Assembly (NCBI GenBank): GCA_944320295.1
Contig: CALUGY010000032.1
Coordinates: forward strand, 1-37,522
Direction: 5' to 3'
Length of the DNA stretch: 37,522 nucleotides
Source of the DNA: an uncultured Bacteroides sp.
Lineage (GTDB): Bacteria > Bacteroidota > Bacteroidia > Bacteroidales > Bacteroidaceae
Below the pieces are notes generated by a model. The model was not told the DNA's origin, searched no databases, and saw only the letters and a program-made list of their open reading frames with translations. Shown one piece after another: positions 16,688 to 24,372 of the stretch. Each line of letters opens with the position of its first letter. Positions within the stretch are counted from its first letter, which is position 1. Position numbers and translations under genes: made by a program.

Positions 16688-16738
16688 AAATTCTCGATTT
16701 TAGAACGAATACTTAAGCTCTGGTTTACTAATCCACGA

Positions 16739-16746
16739 CAAACATA
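16739..16746 (-). promoter_or_regulatory. Promoter -7 element of PUL 1 susC
   Basis: On the minus strand TATGTTTG exactly fits TAnnTTTG. It gives a predicted start near 16732 and a leader of about 45 nt. No good -33 box is seen in the T-rich stretch upstream, which fits an activator-dependent promoter (inference). Confidence 0.5.
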
Positions 16747-16938
16747 CAAAAAAAATATTAATAAAGCGGTCGAAAGTAGAAAATTATTTATTCTACACGT
16801 TTTTTTAATGAAACCGGGGCGTGTGCGGACAAGCTTCCCATCCATGTCCCGCGCCTGCGGAAAAGCGGGCTTCCCGTTGATGCTCCGCCCCTCTTATGGA
16901 GGAAATGTCCCTTGCTTTTATGTCCCCTTTTTCAAGGG

Positions 16939-17048
16939 AATGCTTTCCGCGTTTGTCCGCAACATGTTCCGCCCTTGCTCCGTACGCGTTCCGAGCGCGC
17001 TCGCAACGTGTTCCGGCCGTGCTCGGAACATGTTGCGAATAACCTGCT
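16939..17048. repeat. 22-bp palindromic tandem repeat, array C (5 units)
   Basis: Units start at 16939 (decayed), 16961, 16983, 17005 and 17027 (3' half decayed). The central unit TACGCGTTCCG then AGCGCGCTCGC is close to a full palindrome. This is the only array placed between two divergent genes (susC and GH20). The rest of 16747-17287 shows no other clear feature. Confidence 0.85.
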
Positions 17049-17287
17049 GATAACCATTGATATAGTGGGTGTAAGAATCCCCCTGCATTGTGCGGGCCGG
17101 CGGTTTGGGGTCCTGCCCGTCCGGTAAACTTTTCCATGGTGTGGATTGCGGCACAAGTACGGCATTGATGCTTGAACGGAGCGTGGGCCGGGTGGTGTGC
17201 TTTCATAAAATGGTCCTGCGGCAAAAAAACGGTTGGTGCCCCGCGAATATTTTCTGCGATAAGAGCAAGGGGAACGGGAATTTTTTT

Positions 17288-17296
17288 TAACTTTGC
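17288..17296 (+). promoter_or_regulatory. Promoter -7 element of the GH20 gene
   Basis: TAACTTTGC exactly matches the extended TAnnTTTGC form, 28 bp before the ATG at 17325. No clear -33 TTTG is seen. The short leader and this site fix the start at 17325 and exclude the longer open frame from 17172. Confidence 0.6.
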
Positions 17297-17324
17297 AAAA
17301 ACTAACATATTAAAATATATCGCT

Positions 17325-19652
17325 ATGACAAGAAATCCCTTGAAGACATGGGCCATGTGCCTGTTGGCAGGAGCTGGTCTGGCGGCTTGTTCGCCGTCGG
17401 AGGTGCAAACCGGAGACTTGAATGTCATTCCTCTGCCCCAAGAGGTGAGCACGGTTGCCGAAGCCTCGCCTTTTGTCGTCCGTTCTTCCACTACCATTTG
17501 TTATCCGGAAGGTAACGCCAAGCTGGAGCGTACAGCCCAGTTGCTGGCTTCTTATATTAAAGAGGTAACGGGCACGGAAGTGAAAACCGGCACCAAGGCC
17601 GGCAACAACTGCATCGTGCTGGGGCTGGATCCGGCCATCGCGCAGAAAGACGGTTACGAGCTGAACATCACGGCCGACCAGGTGACGCTGAACGGCTCTA
17701 CCGAGGCAGGCGTGTTCTACGGCACGCAGACCATCCACAAGGCATTGCCCATTACCGGCGGAAAGGCTTTGGGAGCATTGCCCGCCGGGACGGTGAAGGA
17801 CTTCCCGCAATATGGATATAGAGGGTTCATGATAGACGTGGGCCGCCATTATTTCCCCGTAGACTACCTGAAGGAATTGATTGATGTCATGGCGTTGCAT
17901 AACATCAATGTTTTCCATTGGCATCTGACGGAAGACCAAGGATGGCGCATCGAAATCAAGAAATATCCCAAACTTACGGAAATCGGCTCCGTGCGCAAGG
18001 AAACCATTACTGCCCCCGGCTCGGGAAAATTCGACGGGACGCCCGTCAGCGGCTTCTATACCCAGGAAGAAGCCAAGGAAATCGTGGCATATGCTGCCGA
18101 GCGTTTCATCACCGTCATTCCGGAAATAGACATGCCGGGTCACATGCTGGCCGCGCTGGCCTCTTATCCGGAGCTTGGGTGTACGGGCGGTCCATATGAA
18201 GTGGCCACCAAGTTCGGCGTGTTTAAAGAAGTGCTGTGCGGTGGCAACGAGAAGACATTGCAGTTCGCCAAAGACGTGGTGAATGAGCTGATGGACATCT
18301 TCCCCGATGCCCCCTATATACATATAGGTGGGGACGAATGTCCGAAGGCCGAATGGGAAAAGTGCCCGAAGTGCCAAGCCAAGATTCGTGAACTTGGGCT
18401 GCGCGACACGAAGGAACACAGCAAGGAAAACCAACTGCAGGTATACTTCATGGCCGAAGTGGAAAAGGAAATTGCCAAGCGCGGCAAGAAAATGCTGGCG
18501 TGGGACGAAATCTTGGAAGGAAACCCCGACCCCAAGACCACGACTGTTGCCGCTTGGACCGGTGTGCCGGCCTCAGTCAAAGCCGCACAATTGGGACATC
18601 AAACCATCGTATGTCCCATCAGCCACCTGTATTTCAGCAATCCGGGATACAACCGCCTGAAGGGCGTGAGCAGCATAGAACGTGTGTACAACTTTGAACC
18701 TTTATCCGACAAACTGACACCAGAGGAGAAGAAAAACATCATTGGGGTGCAGGCTTGCATCTGGACAGAATGGACCAAAGACAGCTTGAAGATGGAGTGG
18801 CAGATGATGCCGCGCATAGCCGCCTTGAGCGAGCTTCAATGGAGCAACCCGGCGCAAAAAGACTTGGGCGGGTTCTTGAAACGTCTGCGTCACCAGTTGG
18901 ATCTCTATTCCCTGTATGGCTTCCACTATAAGGAAGACATCGAAGACGTGGTTATCGAGGCAACTCCTACAGGAGAGGAGGGTAAAGCTGTCGTAGCCTT
19001 ACGGACCTTCGACAATGCTCCCGTCTATTATACATTGGACGGAAGCGACCCGACTGAGGCTTCATTGACTTACACGCAACCTTTCACCATAGAAGGAATG
19101 ACCACGACCATCAAGGCCAAGGCCGTGCGCAACGGGCGTGAAACGGGCATCGTAGAGTCTACCCTGGAGTATAACTTGGCCACGATGCGCCCCATTACCC
19201 TGAACTCCGAACCGGCAGCAAGCTATACCTATAAAGGCGCTCCGGTGCTGGTGGACGGCTTGACGGGCGATGACAACTACCGCTCCGGCCGTTATGTGGG
19301 ATTCTATGGCAAAGACTTCGATGTCGTCATCGACTTGCAGGAAGAACGGGAGATTTCTTCTGTTTCCATCGGTACTTATTTGGTTCCGGGAGATTATATC
19401 TTCGGCTTGACCGGAATAGACGTGTATGGTTCGGCCGACGGGAAGAACTTCAAGAAGATTGCTTCCAAGCCTATCCCGACTTTGCCCAAGGGAAGCAAGA
19501 ACAATGTGTTGACAAGGGACGAGATAACCTTCGACAAGACCAAGACCCGCTATGTGCGCGTTGTGGGAAAATGCACGCCGGTGTTGCCCCAATGGCATCC
19601 GGGCGCAGGCAGTAAGACGTTCCTGTTTATCGATGAAGTAGCCATCAACTAA
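17325..19652 (+). CDS. GH20 beta-N-acetylhexosaminidase, lipoprotein
   Basis: 775 residues from ATG 17325. The lipobox GLAAC gives Cys22. Domains in order: N-terminal GH20b-like domain (about 30-160), the GH20 barrel (about 165-515) with DVGRHYFP, FHWHLTEDQGWR, EIDMPGHM and the catalytic pair Asp337-Glu338 in HIGGDECPKAEW, a chitobiase-type C-terminal domain (YYTLDGSDPTEASLTY), and a C-terminal F5/8 (discoidin-like) carbohydrate-binding domain. It removes terminal beta-linked GlcNAc or GalNAc by substrate-assisted catalysis. It diverges from PUL 1 and has its own promoter, so it is probably co-regulated or constitutive rather than part of the operon. Together with the sulfatase and mannosidases it suits N-glycan or mucin-type glycan breakdown. 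Confidence 0.94.
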   Translation: MTRNPLKTWAMCLLAGAGLAACSPSEVQTGDLNVIPLPQEVSTVAEASPFVVRSSTTICYPEGNAKLERTAQLLASYIKEVTGTEVKTGTKAGNNCIVLGLDPAIAQKDGYELNITADQVTLNGSTEAGVFYGTQTIHKALPITGGKALGALPAGTVKDFPQYGYRGFMIDVGRHYFPVDYLKELIDVMALHNINVFHWHLTEDQGWRIEIKKYPKLTEIGSVRKETITAPGSGKFDGTPVSGFYTQEEAKEIVAYAAERFITVIPEIDMPGHMLAALASYPELGCTGGPYEVATKFGVFKEVLCGGNEKTLQFAKDVVNELMDIFPDAPYIHIGGDECPKAEWEKCPKCQAKIRELGLRDTKEHSKENQLQVYFMAEVEKEIAKRGKKMLAWDEILEGNPDPKTTTVAAWTGVPASVKAAQLGHQTIVCPISHLYFSNPGYNRLKGVSSIERVYNFEPLSDKLTPEEKKNIIGVQACIWTEWTKDSLKMEWQMMPRIAALSELQWSNPAQKDLGGFLKRLRHQLDLYSLYGFHYKEDIEDVVIEATPTGEEGKAVVALRTFDNAPVYYTLDGSDPTEASLTYTQPFTIEGMTTTIKAKAVRNGRETGIVESTLEYNLATMRPITLNSEPAASYTYKGAPVLVDGLTGDDNYRSGRYVGFYGKDFDVVIDLQEEREISSVSIGTYLVPGDYIFGLTGIDVYGSADGKNFKKIASKPIPTLPKGSKNNVLTRDEITFDKTKTRYVRVVGKCTPVLPQWHPGAGSKTFLFIDEVAIN

Positions 19653-19688
19653 CGATTTGTAACGGACACGTGCCCTGTGCGGCATGAA

Positions 19689-19727
19689 GAAAAGCGGCTG
19701 TCCCCTTGCCGGGACAGCCGCTTTGTC
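19689..19727. terminator. Bidirectional terminator between GH20 and the barrel gene
   Basis: AAAGCGGCTGTCCC (19691-19704) pairs perfectly with GGGACAGCCGCTTT (19711-19724) around a 6-nt loop. It has A-rich and T-rich flanks on both sides, so it can serve both convergent genes. Confidence 0.8.
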
Positions 19728-19825
19728 TATATATTATAATATGTGTATTTCCCGTTCCCAGTCCGTTCCTTGCTCATGGGGTGAGAGCAGGGACAGGATG
19801 TGTGGGAAGGCAGGAAGCCTTGTCT

Positions 19826-20560
19826 TTAGAACCGGAACCCTACATAGAACCGGGTGGAGCCGGTTTCCCAGTCGGACTTGCTCCAACGGCCTTCCACGCC
19901 GAGCGAAATCATCCGCCAGGCAACCGCGCCGCCCACGGAGAAAAATGTGCCGTATTTTCCAGTAAACTCCTCATCCATATAGCGCATGGCAAAAGACGGG
20001 GTGACACGGAAGTAGGCGTTCACCATGAGCCGGTCTATGGGGTTCACCGTGACAGACGGGCCGAACTGCATGCCTATCTCCGCTTGGTACATGTCCGTGT
20101 TTTCTTCTTCATAGTCGTCGTAATTCGGGTCGTAGTCGTCGGGCAGGTAATAGTTGTTGCCGTATGCCGTGCCTTGCAGGTCGTACTTGGAGAAGTTGAT
20201 GTCAAGGTAACTCCAGTCCAATCCGAACTTGATCATGCCCAATATGGGATTTTTGTGCAGGTAGTACGTGCGGCCGCTGGTCAATGCCACGCCGAAGTCG
20301 TTGCGGAACGTGTACTGCCCGTCCTCGGTGGTATAGCTTTGGTTGACGTAGGAGATGTTGAAATACTTGGCGCGTCCATCCCATTTGTCCTGCACCTTTT
20401 GTCGTTTTTGTTCACCCGTCAGGTTGCCGACCACTTCTTTGAGCGAATCCAGTTCCTGGCGGTATTCGCGGAGTAGTTGATATATGCTGTCGTTGTTTTC
20501 CACCTGTGCCCATGCCGGTACGCTTGCCAGCAGGCAGAGGGCCAATAGTATCTTCTTCAT
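19826..20560 (-). CDS. Predicted outer-membrane beta-barrel protein
   Basis: 244 residues. Signal peptide ending at AWAQ (residue 19), then a helical, probably coiled-coil segment (about 22-55: YQLLREYRQELDSLKEVVG), then alternating strand-like stretches rich in aromatic residues (AKYFNISYVNQSY, TYYLHKNPILGMIKFGLDW) ending in STRFYVGFRF, the C-terminal Phe that is typical of BamA-inserted barrels. An acidic Tyr/Asp-rich loop (about 139-157) probably faces outward. Its size suggests 8-10 strands. It starts 17 bp after the lipoprotein gene, so the two form one operon behind the long leader at 21642-21830. Ligand and function are unknown; I recognise no named family. Confidence 0.7.
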   Translation of the reverse strand: MKKILLALCLLASVPAWAQVENNDSIYQLLREYRQELDSLKEVVGNLTGEQKRQKVQDKWDGRAKYFNISYVNQSYTTEDGQYTFRNDFGVALTSGRTYYLHKNPILGMIKFGLDWSYLDINFSKYDLQGTAYGNNYYLPDDYDPNYDDYEEENTDMYQAEIGMQFGPSVTVNPIDRLMVNAYFRVTPSFAMRYMDEEFTGKYGTFFSVGGAVAWRMISLGVEGRWSKSDWETGSTRFYVGFRF

Positions 20561-20577
20561 GTCTCTTTCTGTTTTCG

Positions 20578-21591
20578 TTAATAAATGGTCAATGTCTTGT
20601 CCAGGTCTACTTTTACTTCGCCTGCGCGTTGCAATATCACGGAGTAAGAACCTTCGGATTCCGGCTTGTCGAATTGTAGCCTTTCATCGTCACGGTAGAT
20701 TATGGGGGCTTCCGTTTCCTCGCCGGTCTGGTTGTTGCGCAGCACGATGCGGTCGTCCTCGGTGAAGCCCTCCCATTGCAGGATGACAGAGTGTGCCAGG
20801 GTATTGTCCATGTAGATGTAGTAGGTGGGGAACGTAAGGGTGACGTTTTCCGGGTAGCCGTAAGTCTTTGGTGTTATCTCTTCCCCGTTGCGCACGTGCA
20901 CCAGCACCATGTTGCCCACGGCGTACGGGCAGCGGGCGTATTCCCAGTAGGAGATTGTCCCGCTGACGGACGAGGGTGTCCCGAGGTCTATCGGGTATTT
21001 TTCCCCTTTCAGTACGAAGTTTTTGGTCTCCGGGTCGATATCGAAGTAGCTCAGGTACATGGCGTCGCCGTCGAGGAAGTCCGTGTAAATGTACAGGCTG
21101 TTGCCCGGTTGCACGGTACCCGACAGGAATTGGGAGGTGTTGTAGTAGTAAAGCCCCAGCAGGTGCTCTTGTCCGTTGCGGCGCAGGTACACGTGGTTCA
21201 TGCCTTGACCCGGGTAGTTTATGCTGTACATCGCGCCGGGCACGACGAATACCAGCTCGGTGTCCGACACACGGGCTACGCGTGCCTGCACCTTGGGCGA
21301 CAGTTCTTTCACCTCAAGCACTTCGTTGCCATCGATGTCATAGTCTTCGTAAACTTCGTCGTAGACGGCCTGCACGTAGATTTCGTCAGCGGACGTGAAC
21401 CCGGAGCCTTTGAGCAGGATTTCGTCGCCCGCTTTCCAGTTGAGGCTGTAGTCGGGATAGGGCAGTTTGGCATCCACGCTGTTTTGCCCGAAAGGTGAAG
21501 ATTCCTCTTTCACGCAAGAGGAAAACATGCCGCCCGCCAGCAGCAACAGGGCTGGCAGCACACGGCATAGCATCTTTACTGTTTTTTCCAT
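20578..21591 (-). CDS. Lipoprotein with three IPT/TIG-like repeats, function unknown
   Basis: 337 residues. The lipobox MFSSC gives Cys26, followed by VKEESS, an acidic export-type signal. Three repeats of similar layout are visible: KAGDEILLKGSGFTSADEI (about residue 52), then VQPGNSLYIYTDFLDGDAM, then SVILQWEGFTEDDRIVLRNN (about residue 267). Each is followed by strand-forming segments such as DTELVFVVPG and VYLRRNGQEHLLG. This is the look of IPT/TIG-like beta-sandwich folds in surface binding lipoproteins. First gene of a two-gene unit with the barrel protein. The role is inferred as a surface component working with the barrel, possibly ligand binding or adhesion. An alternative start at residue 7 is possible. 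Confidence 0.65.
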   Translation of the reverse strand: MEKTVKMLCRVLPALLLLAGGMFSSCVKEESSPFGQNSVDAKLPYPDYSLNWKAGDEILLKGSGFTSADEIYVQAVYDEVYEDYDIDGNEVLEVKELSPKVQARVARVSDTELVFVVPGAMYSINYPGQGMNHVYLRRNGQEHLLGLYYYNTSQFLSGTVQPGNSLYIYTDFLDGDAMYLSYFDIDPETKNFVLKGEKYPIDLGTPSSVSGTISYWEYARCPYAVGNMVLVHVRNGEEITPKTYGYPENVTLTFPTYYIYMDNTLAHSVILQWEGFTEDDRIVLRNNQTGEETEAPIIYRDDERLQFDKPESEGSYSVILQRAGEVKVDLDKTLTIY

Positions 21592-21641
21592 CTTTAGTTA
21601 TTACTGTTTGAAATTAAATATATTGAATTGTAGATACGTAC

Positions 21642-21830
21642 CTACTTTGCGCAGGGCCGTTTTTTCATCTCTTCAATAATCAAATTTCTGCCAGACGGGA
21701 TACCAGAATAACCTACGATGTAAAAACAAGGGAAAGAGCCGTCCCATTACTTTCAATGCCGTCGGGCCGCAGCCCCTCTTGCACCGAATTGCCGAGGTAA
21801 TGTAATTCCCCTACCGGATGCTTCCGGTTT
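21642..21830 (-). promoter_or_regulatory. Long, probably structured 5' leader of the lipoprotein-barrel operon
   Basis: About 240 nt separate the predicted start (near 21830) from ATG 21591. Pairings seen by eye, all nested: ACCGGA/TCCGGT (21813-21818 with 21823-21828), then outer TTCCCC/GGGAAA (21806-21811 with 21730-21735), GTAATG/CATTAC (21797-21802 with 21745-21750), ATTG/CAAT (21788-21791 with 21754-21757) and GCCC/GGGC (21772-21775 with 21764-21767). Near the end is an 8-codon frame, MKKRPCAK, from 21668 to its stop at 21642. This could be a riboswitch, an attenuator or a cis-acting RNA. It does not fit the cobalamin, TPP or FMN consensus that I know. Confidence 0.45.
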
Positions 21831-21836
21831 TGCGTT

Positions 21837-21868
21837 GCAAAGGTATGTAGCATGTTAAAATTGTACAA
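21837..21868 (-). promoter_or_regulatory. Promoter of the lipoprotein-barrel operon
   Basis: On the minus strand TACCTTTGC (21837-21845) is an exact TAnnTTTGC, with a TTG -33 element 20 nt upstream. The transcript would start near 21830, just before the ACCGGA hairpin. Confidence 0.65.
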
Positions 21869-21998
21869 CCGTCCAAGGTTTAAAGAAAGTTAATGTCGGA
21901 TTCGGCTGTCCCGTATTCCCGTCGTTCTTCCGGGATTGATGAGGCCGGAGTGGAGTGTGATTCTGTCAAGTTTCTTATTTACAGCAAGATACGTGTGT

Positions 21999-22107
21999 GC
22001 ACATGTCGCTTGCGGGCGCAACATGTTCCGAGCGTATGCGGAACGCGTTGCGCCCGTGCCCGCGACATGTTGCGTCCGCAAGCCGTACATGTTGCGCTTG
22101 CAGAGGG
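21999..22107. repeat. 22-bp palindromic tandem repeat, array D (4 units plus a partial)
   Basis: Units start at 22020, 22042, 22064 and 22086, with a partial copy at 21999-22019. AACATGTTCCG then AGCGTATGCGG is a typical unit. The array lies between the stop of the GH127-like gene and the lipoprotein promoter; no other terminator is seen there. Confidence 0.83.
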
Positions 22108-22128
22108 AATAGGTGGGGAAGGAATCCC

Positions 22129-24069
22129 TTATTCAGACCGAACGAAAGCGGGTTTGTCCCCCTCCTTGAACGGGACGGGTGGCGTGGCCATCGGCCCGGT
22201 GCCTTCTACGGGCAGCCATGAGCGGTAGGCCGCGCCTGTGGCTCCGGCGGAGGCAAAGTCGCACAGGCGTATGGTGGCGGACTTGCCTTCAGCGTCCGTC
22301 CCGGAGACTTCGTAGAGCACTATCGGGGGAAAACGCCGGTCGGCCGGGCGATAGTCCGCTTGCGGCACGGGCTTCAGTTGGAGCATCGATGCCTGGAGGG
22401 TGGGAATGCGGTCGGCATCCGTTTCGTTGCGCGACTGGTCCCATGCAAGCAATACTGGGCCGTGGTACACGGAGCTGCGTCCTTGCACGTACTGGTCGCC
22501 GCGCAGGTAGTGGGGCGACATGTCGAGCGACAGTTCTATCTTGTCTCCCTTCTTCCAAACCCGGTCTATCGGGAGGTAGCGTCCGGCCACGGCCTGTAGC
22601 GGCGTACGTTTCCCGTCGGCCACGAGGGTGGCCGTGGTGTGCGCCGACCATGCGGGGATGCGCAGGTGTATGACCGTCTGTGCTGCCTGTTGCGGGTCTA
22701 TGCGTACCGTCACTTGGCCGGACACGGGGTAGTCCGTTTCATTCGTTACCGTCCACAGGCGGCCTTTACGGTCGGAAACGCTCATTTCGCCCGGGCCGTA
22801 GTGGTTGATGTAGAGGGCGTCGGTTTCGCCCGGCTCGTTTGGAAGCACGGCCCAGTCGGCCAGCATCCCCAGTCCGCGCGGACCGTTTACCGAGCAGCAG
22901 TTCAGTTCCGGTGTACCTGCGCGCGACTGGAAAACGATGGTGTGGGCCGATGCCTCGCGTTTGCCGTCCATGGGTGTGTCGTAAGCCACCCACCGCCCGC
23001 TGGGATGGATGTAAGCCAATACGGCGTTCCATAGGGCCAGCTCCAGGGCGTCGGCTACCGCCGGGTCGTGCGTCAGTCGCAGCGCGTCGACGGAAAGGGC
23101 TATCCACGATACTGTGCAGCATGTTTCGATGGCACCCGGCCTGAACGGATTGCCCACGGCACCTTCGCCCGCCGTGAACGAGCCGTTGTTGTGGATGTCC
23201 GACGCAAGGATGCTGCGCCACAGGTTCAGCAGGGAGCGTTTGTATGATTCATCTCCCGTGATGCGGTATAGTTCGGCCAGCATCGGTATGCAATGCAGGC
23301 TTTCCCATCGTGGCTTAGGGGTCAGGTAGAAAGGCGTGCCGGCCAGTCCCTGCCGGTAGTAGTCGCCTGCCCCCTCCGTTTCCCATTCACGCAGCGTTTC
23401 CAGCGCCATGTCCAGGTAGCGTTTCTCGCCGGTCGCACCGTAGAGCAGCGCCATTCCGTGGCCTATGGCCATGTTCATCTCGTAACTCTTGGCTTCGTGC
23501 AGTTTGCGTCCGCTGTCCAGGTAGGTGTCGCACACGAGGTCGCCTATGCGCCGCGCCATCCGCAACGCTTTTTCCGACCCGGTGCGTCGGTAGTAGCCTA
23601 TCAGCCCGTAGAGTATGTGGTTGTGCCCCCACAGGTCCCAGTTTCCCATCAGTTGGTCGGCCTTGGCAAAAGGGCCGAGGTAGCCGTTAGGGCCTTGACA
23701 GTCGGCCAGCTCGTCCACCAAAGCGGTCGTCATTGCTTCGAGGCGCGGGTCGTTGCACAGGCGCGACAAGGCTACGGCGGCTGTCAGGTGCTTGCCTGCA
23801 AACTCGCCGGCCCAAGGCACAGGCATTTCGTAGGGCGGCTTGCGGTCGCGCAGGCGCAGCATCTCGGTCATCATGGGGTTGGCATCCCATGCTGTCAATA
23901 CCCAGTTATTGACCACGGCATCGATGCGTTTTCCTACTTCGCCGCCGAAACGGCAGTTTGTTACAATGTCCTTTTCCGGCCGGTTGTCATACTCCGGCAA
24001 CACGGTGGCGCTTGCCACGGCAACCGTGCAACTCGCTAAAAGCAGCGTTAAGCATTTCTTGGCTTTCAT
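22129..24069 (-). CDS. GH127-like (DUF1680) glycosidase, secreted
   Basis: 646 residues. N-terminal signal peptide, probably cut near residue 21; an LASC at residues 11-14 could also be read as a short lipobox. The (alpha/alpha)6 barrel shows WAGEFAGKHLTAAVALSRL, GHNHILYGLIGYYRRTG and SYEMNMAIGHGMALLYGATG. In GH127 beta-L-arabinofuranosidases a zinc site of one Glu and three Cys includes the nucleophile Cys; here the matching residues appear to be Glu315 and Cys317 in ETCCTVSW, and Cys391-Cys392 in ELNCCSVNGPRG. The site thus looks intact, with an extra Cys318. The substrate is uncertain because related families (GH137, GH142, GH146) share the fold. It is monocistronic, with its own promoter (24217-24225) and no SusC/D beside it. 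Confidence 0.8.
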   Translation of the reverse strand: MKAKKCLTLLLASCTVAVASATVLPEYDNRPEKDIVTNCRFGGEVGKRIDAVVNNWVLTAWDANPMMTEMLRLRDRKPPYEMPVPWAGEFAGKHLTAAVALSRLCNDPRLEAMTTALVDELADCQGPNGYLGPFAKADQLMGNWDLWGHNHILYGLIGYYRRTGSEKALRMARRIGDLVCDTYLDSGRKLHEAKSYEMNMAIGHGMALLYGATGEKRYLDMALETLREWETEGAGDYYRQGLAGTPFYLTPKPRWESLHCIPMLAELYRITGDESYKRSLLNLWRSILASDIHNNGSFTAGEGAVGNPFRPGAIETCCTVSWIALSVDALRLTHDPAVADALELALWNAVLAYIHPSGRWVAYDTPMDGKREASAHTIVFQSRAGTPELNCCSVNGPRGLGMLADWAVLPNEPGETDALYINHYGPGEMSVSDRKGRLWTVTNETDYPVSGQVTVRIDPQQAAQTVIHLRIPAWSAHTTATLVADGKRTPLQAVAGRYLPIDRVWKKGDKIELSLDMSPHYLRGDQYVQGRSSVYHGPVLLAWDQSRNETDADRIPTLQASMLQLKPVPQADYRPADRRFPPIVLYEVSGTDAEGKSATIRLCDFASAGATGAAYRSWLPVEGTGPMATPPVPFKEGDKPAFVRSE

Positions 24070-24216
24070 ACATTATATTATTTACAGATGGCAGGCCTCC
24101 GCCCGCGCAATGCGGCGGAAGCCCCGGTTCAACGGCCTTGTGTTTACACGGAGCGTTTCGGACGATTTCTTCCTTTCTCCGTGGCGGTTCTGTGGGATGC
24201 GGATGTACCGCCTGCT

Positions 24217-24225
24217 GCAAATATA
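24217..24225 (-). promoter_or_regulatory. Promoter -7 element of the GH127-like gene
   Basis: On the minus strand TATATTTGC exactly matches TAnnTTTGC. The predicted start near 24210 gives a leader of about 140 nt. No -33 TTTG is obvious. Confidence 0.55.
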
Positions 24226-24302
24226 GTGATTCGTTGGTGTGGGTGTTATGTTCGAAGCTTAAAAAAATGGTGTCTTTCCCGTGCGGATGTCCATATTTTC
24301 CT

Positions 24303-24311
24303 TATATTTGG
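24303..24311 (+). promoter_or_regulatory. Possible promoter -7 element of the MscS gene
   Basis: TATATTTGG fits TAnnTTTG, about 61 bp before the MscS start. There is no clear -33 element. Apart from this site and the divergent one at 24217-24225, I see nothing else in 24070-24372. Confidence 0.4.
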
Positions 24312-24372
24312 CTGTGCTAAATCTTATGAGCCTCTTTGGCCGGATGTTTGCTTTGTTTAATCTAAAAGGTTT

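Noticed and set aside
17172-17324. 51-residue N-terminal extension of the GH20 protein
   Set aside because: It would place the promoter inside the gene and bury the lipoprotein signal peptide, which starts at ATG 17325.
16805-17497. Minus-strand frames across repeat array C (up to 230 codons)
   Set aside because: Their Arg/Ala/His-rich products come from the repeat units and from GH20 antisense; such frames appear at every array.
21642-21830. Cobalamin riboswitch upstream of the lipoprotein gene
   Set aside because: A GGTGCAA and a GGGCTGCGGCCCG stretch recall the B12 box, but spacing, the matching TCC and CCCGCnnCTGT parts and the GGAA context do not fit. It is kept only as a structured leader of unknown class.
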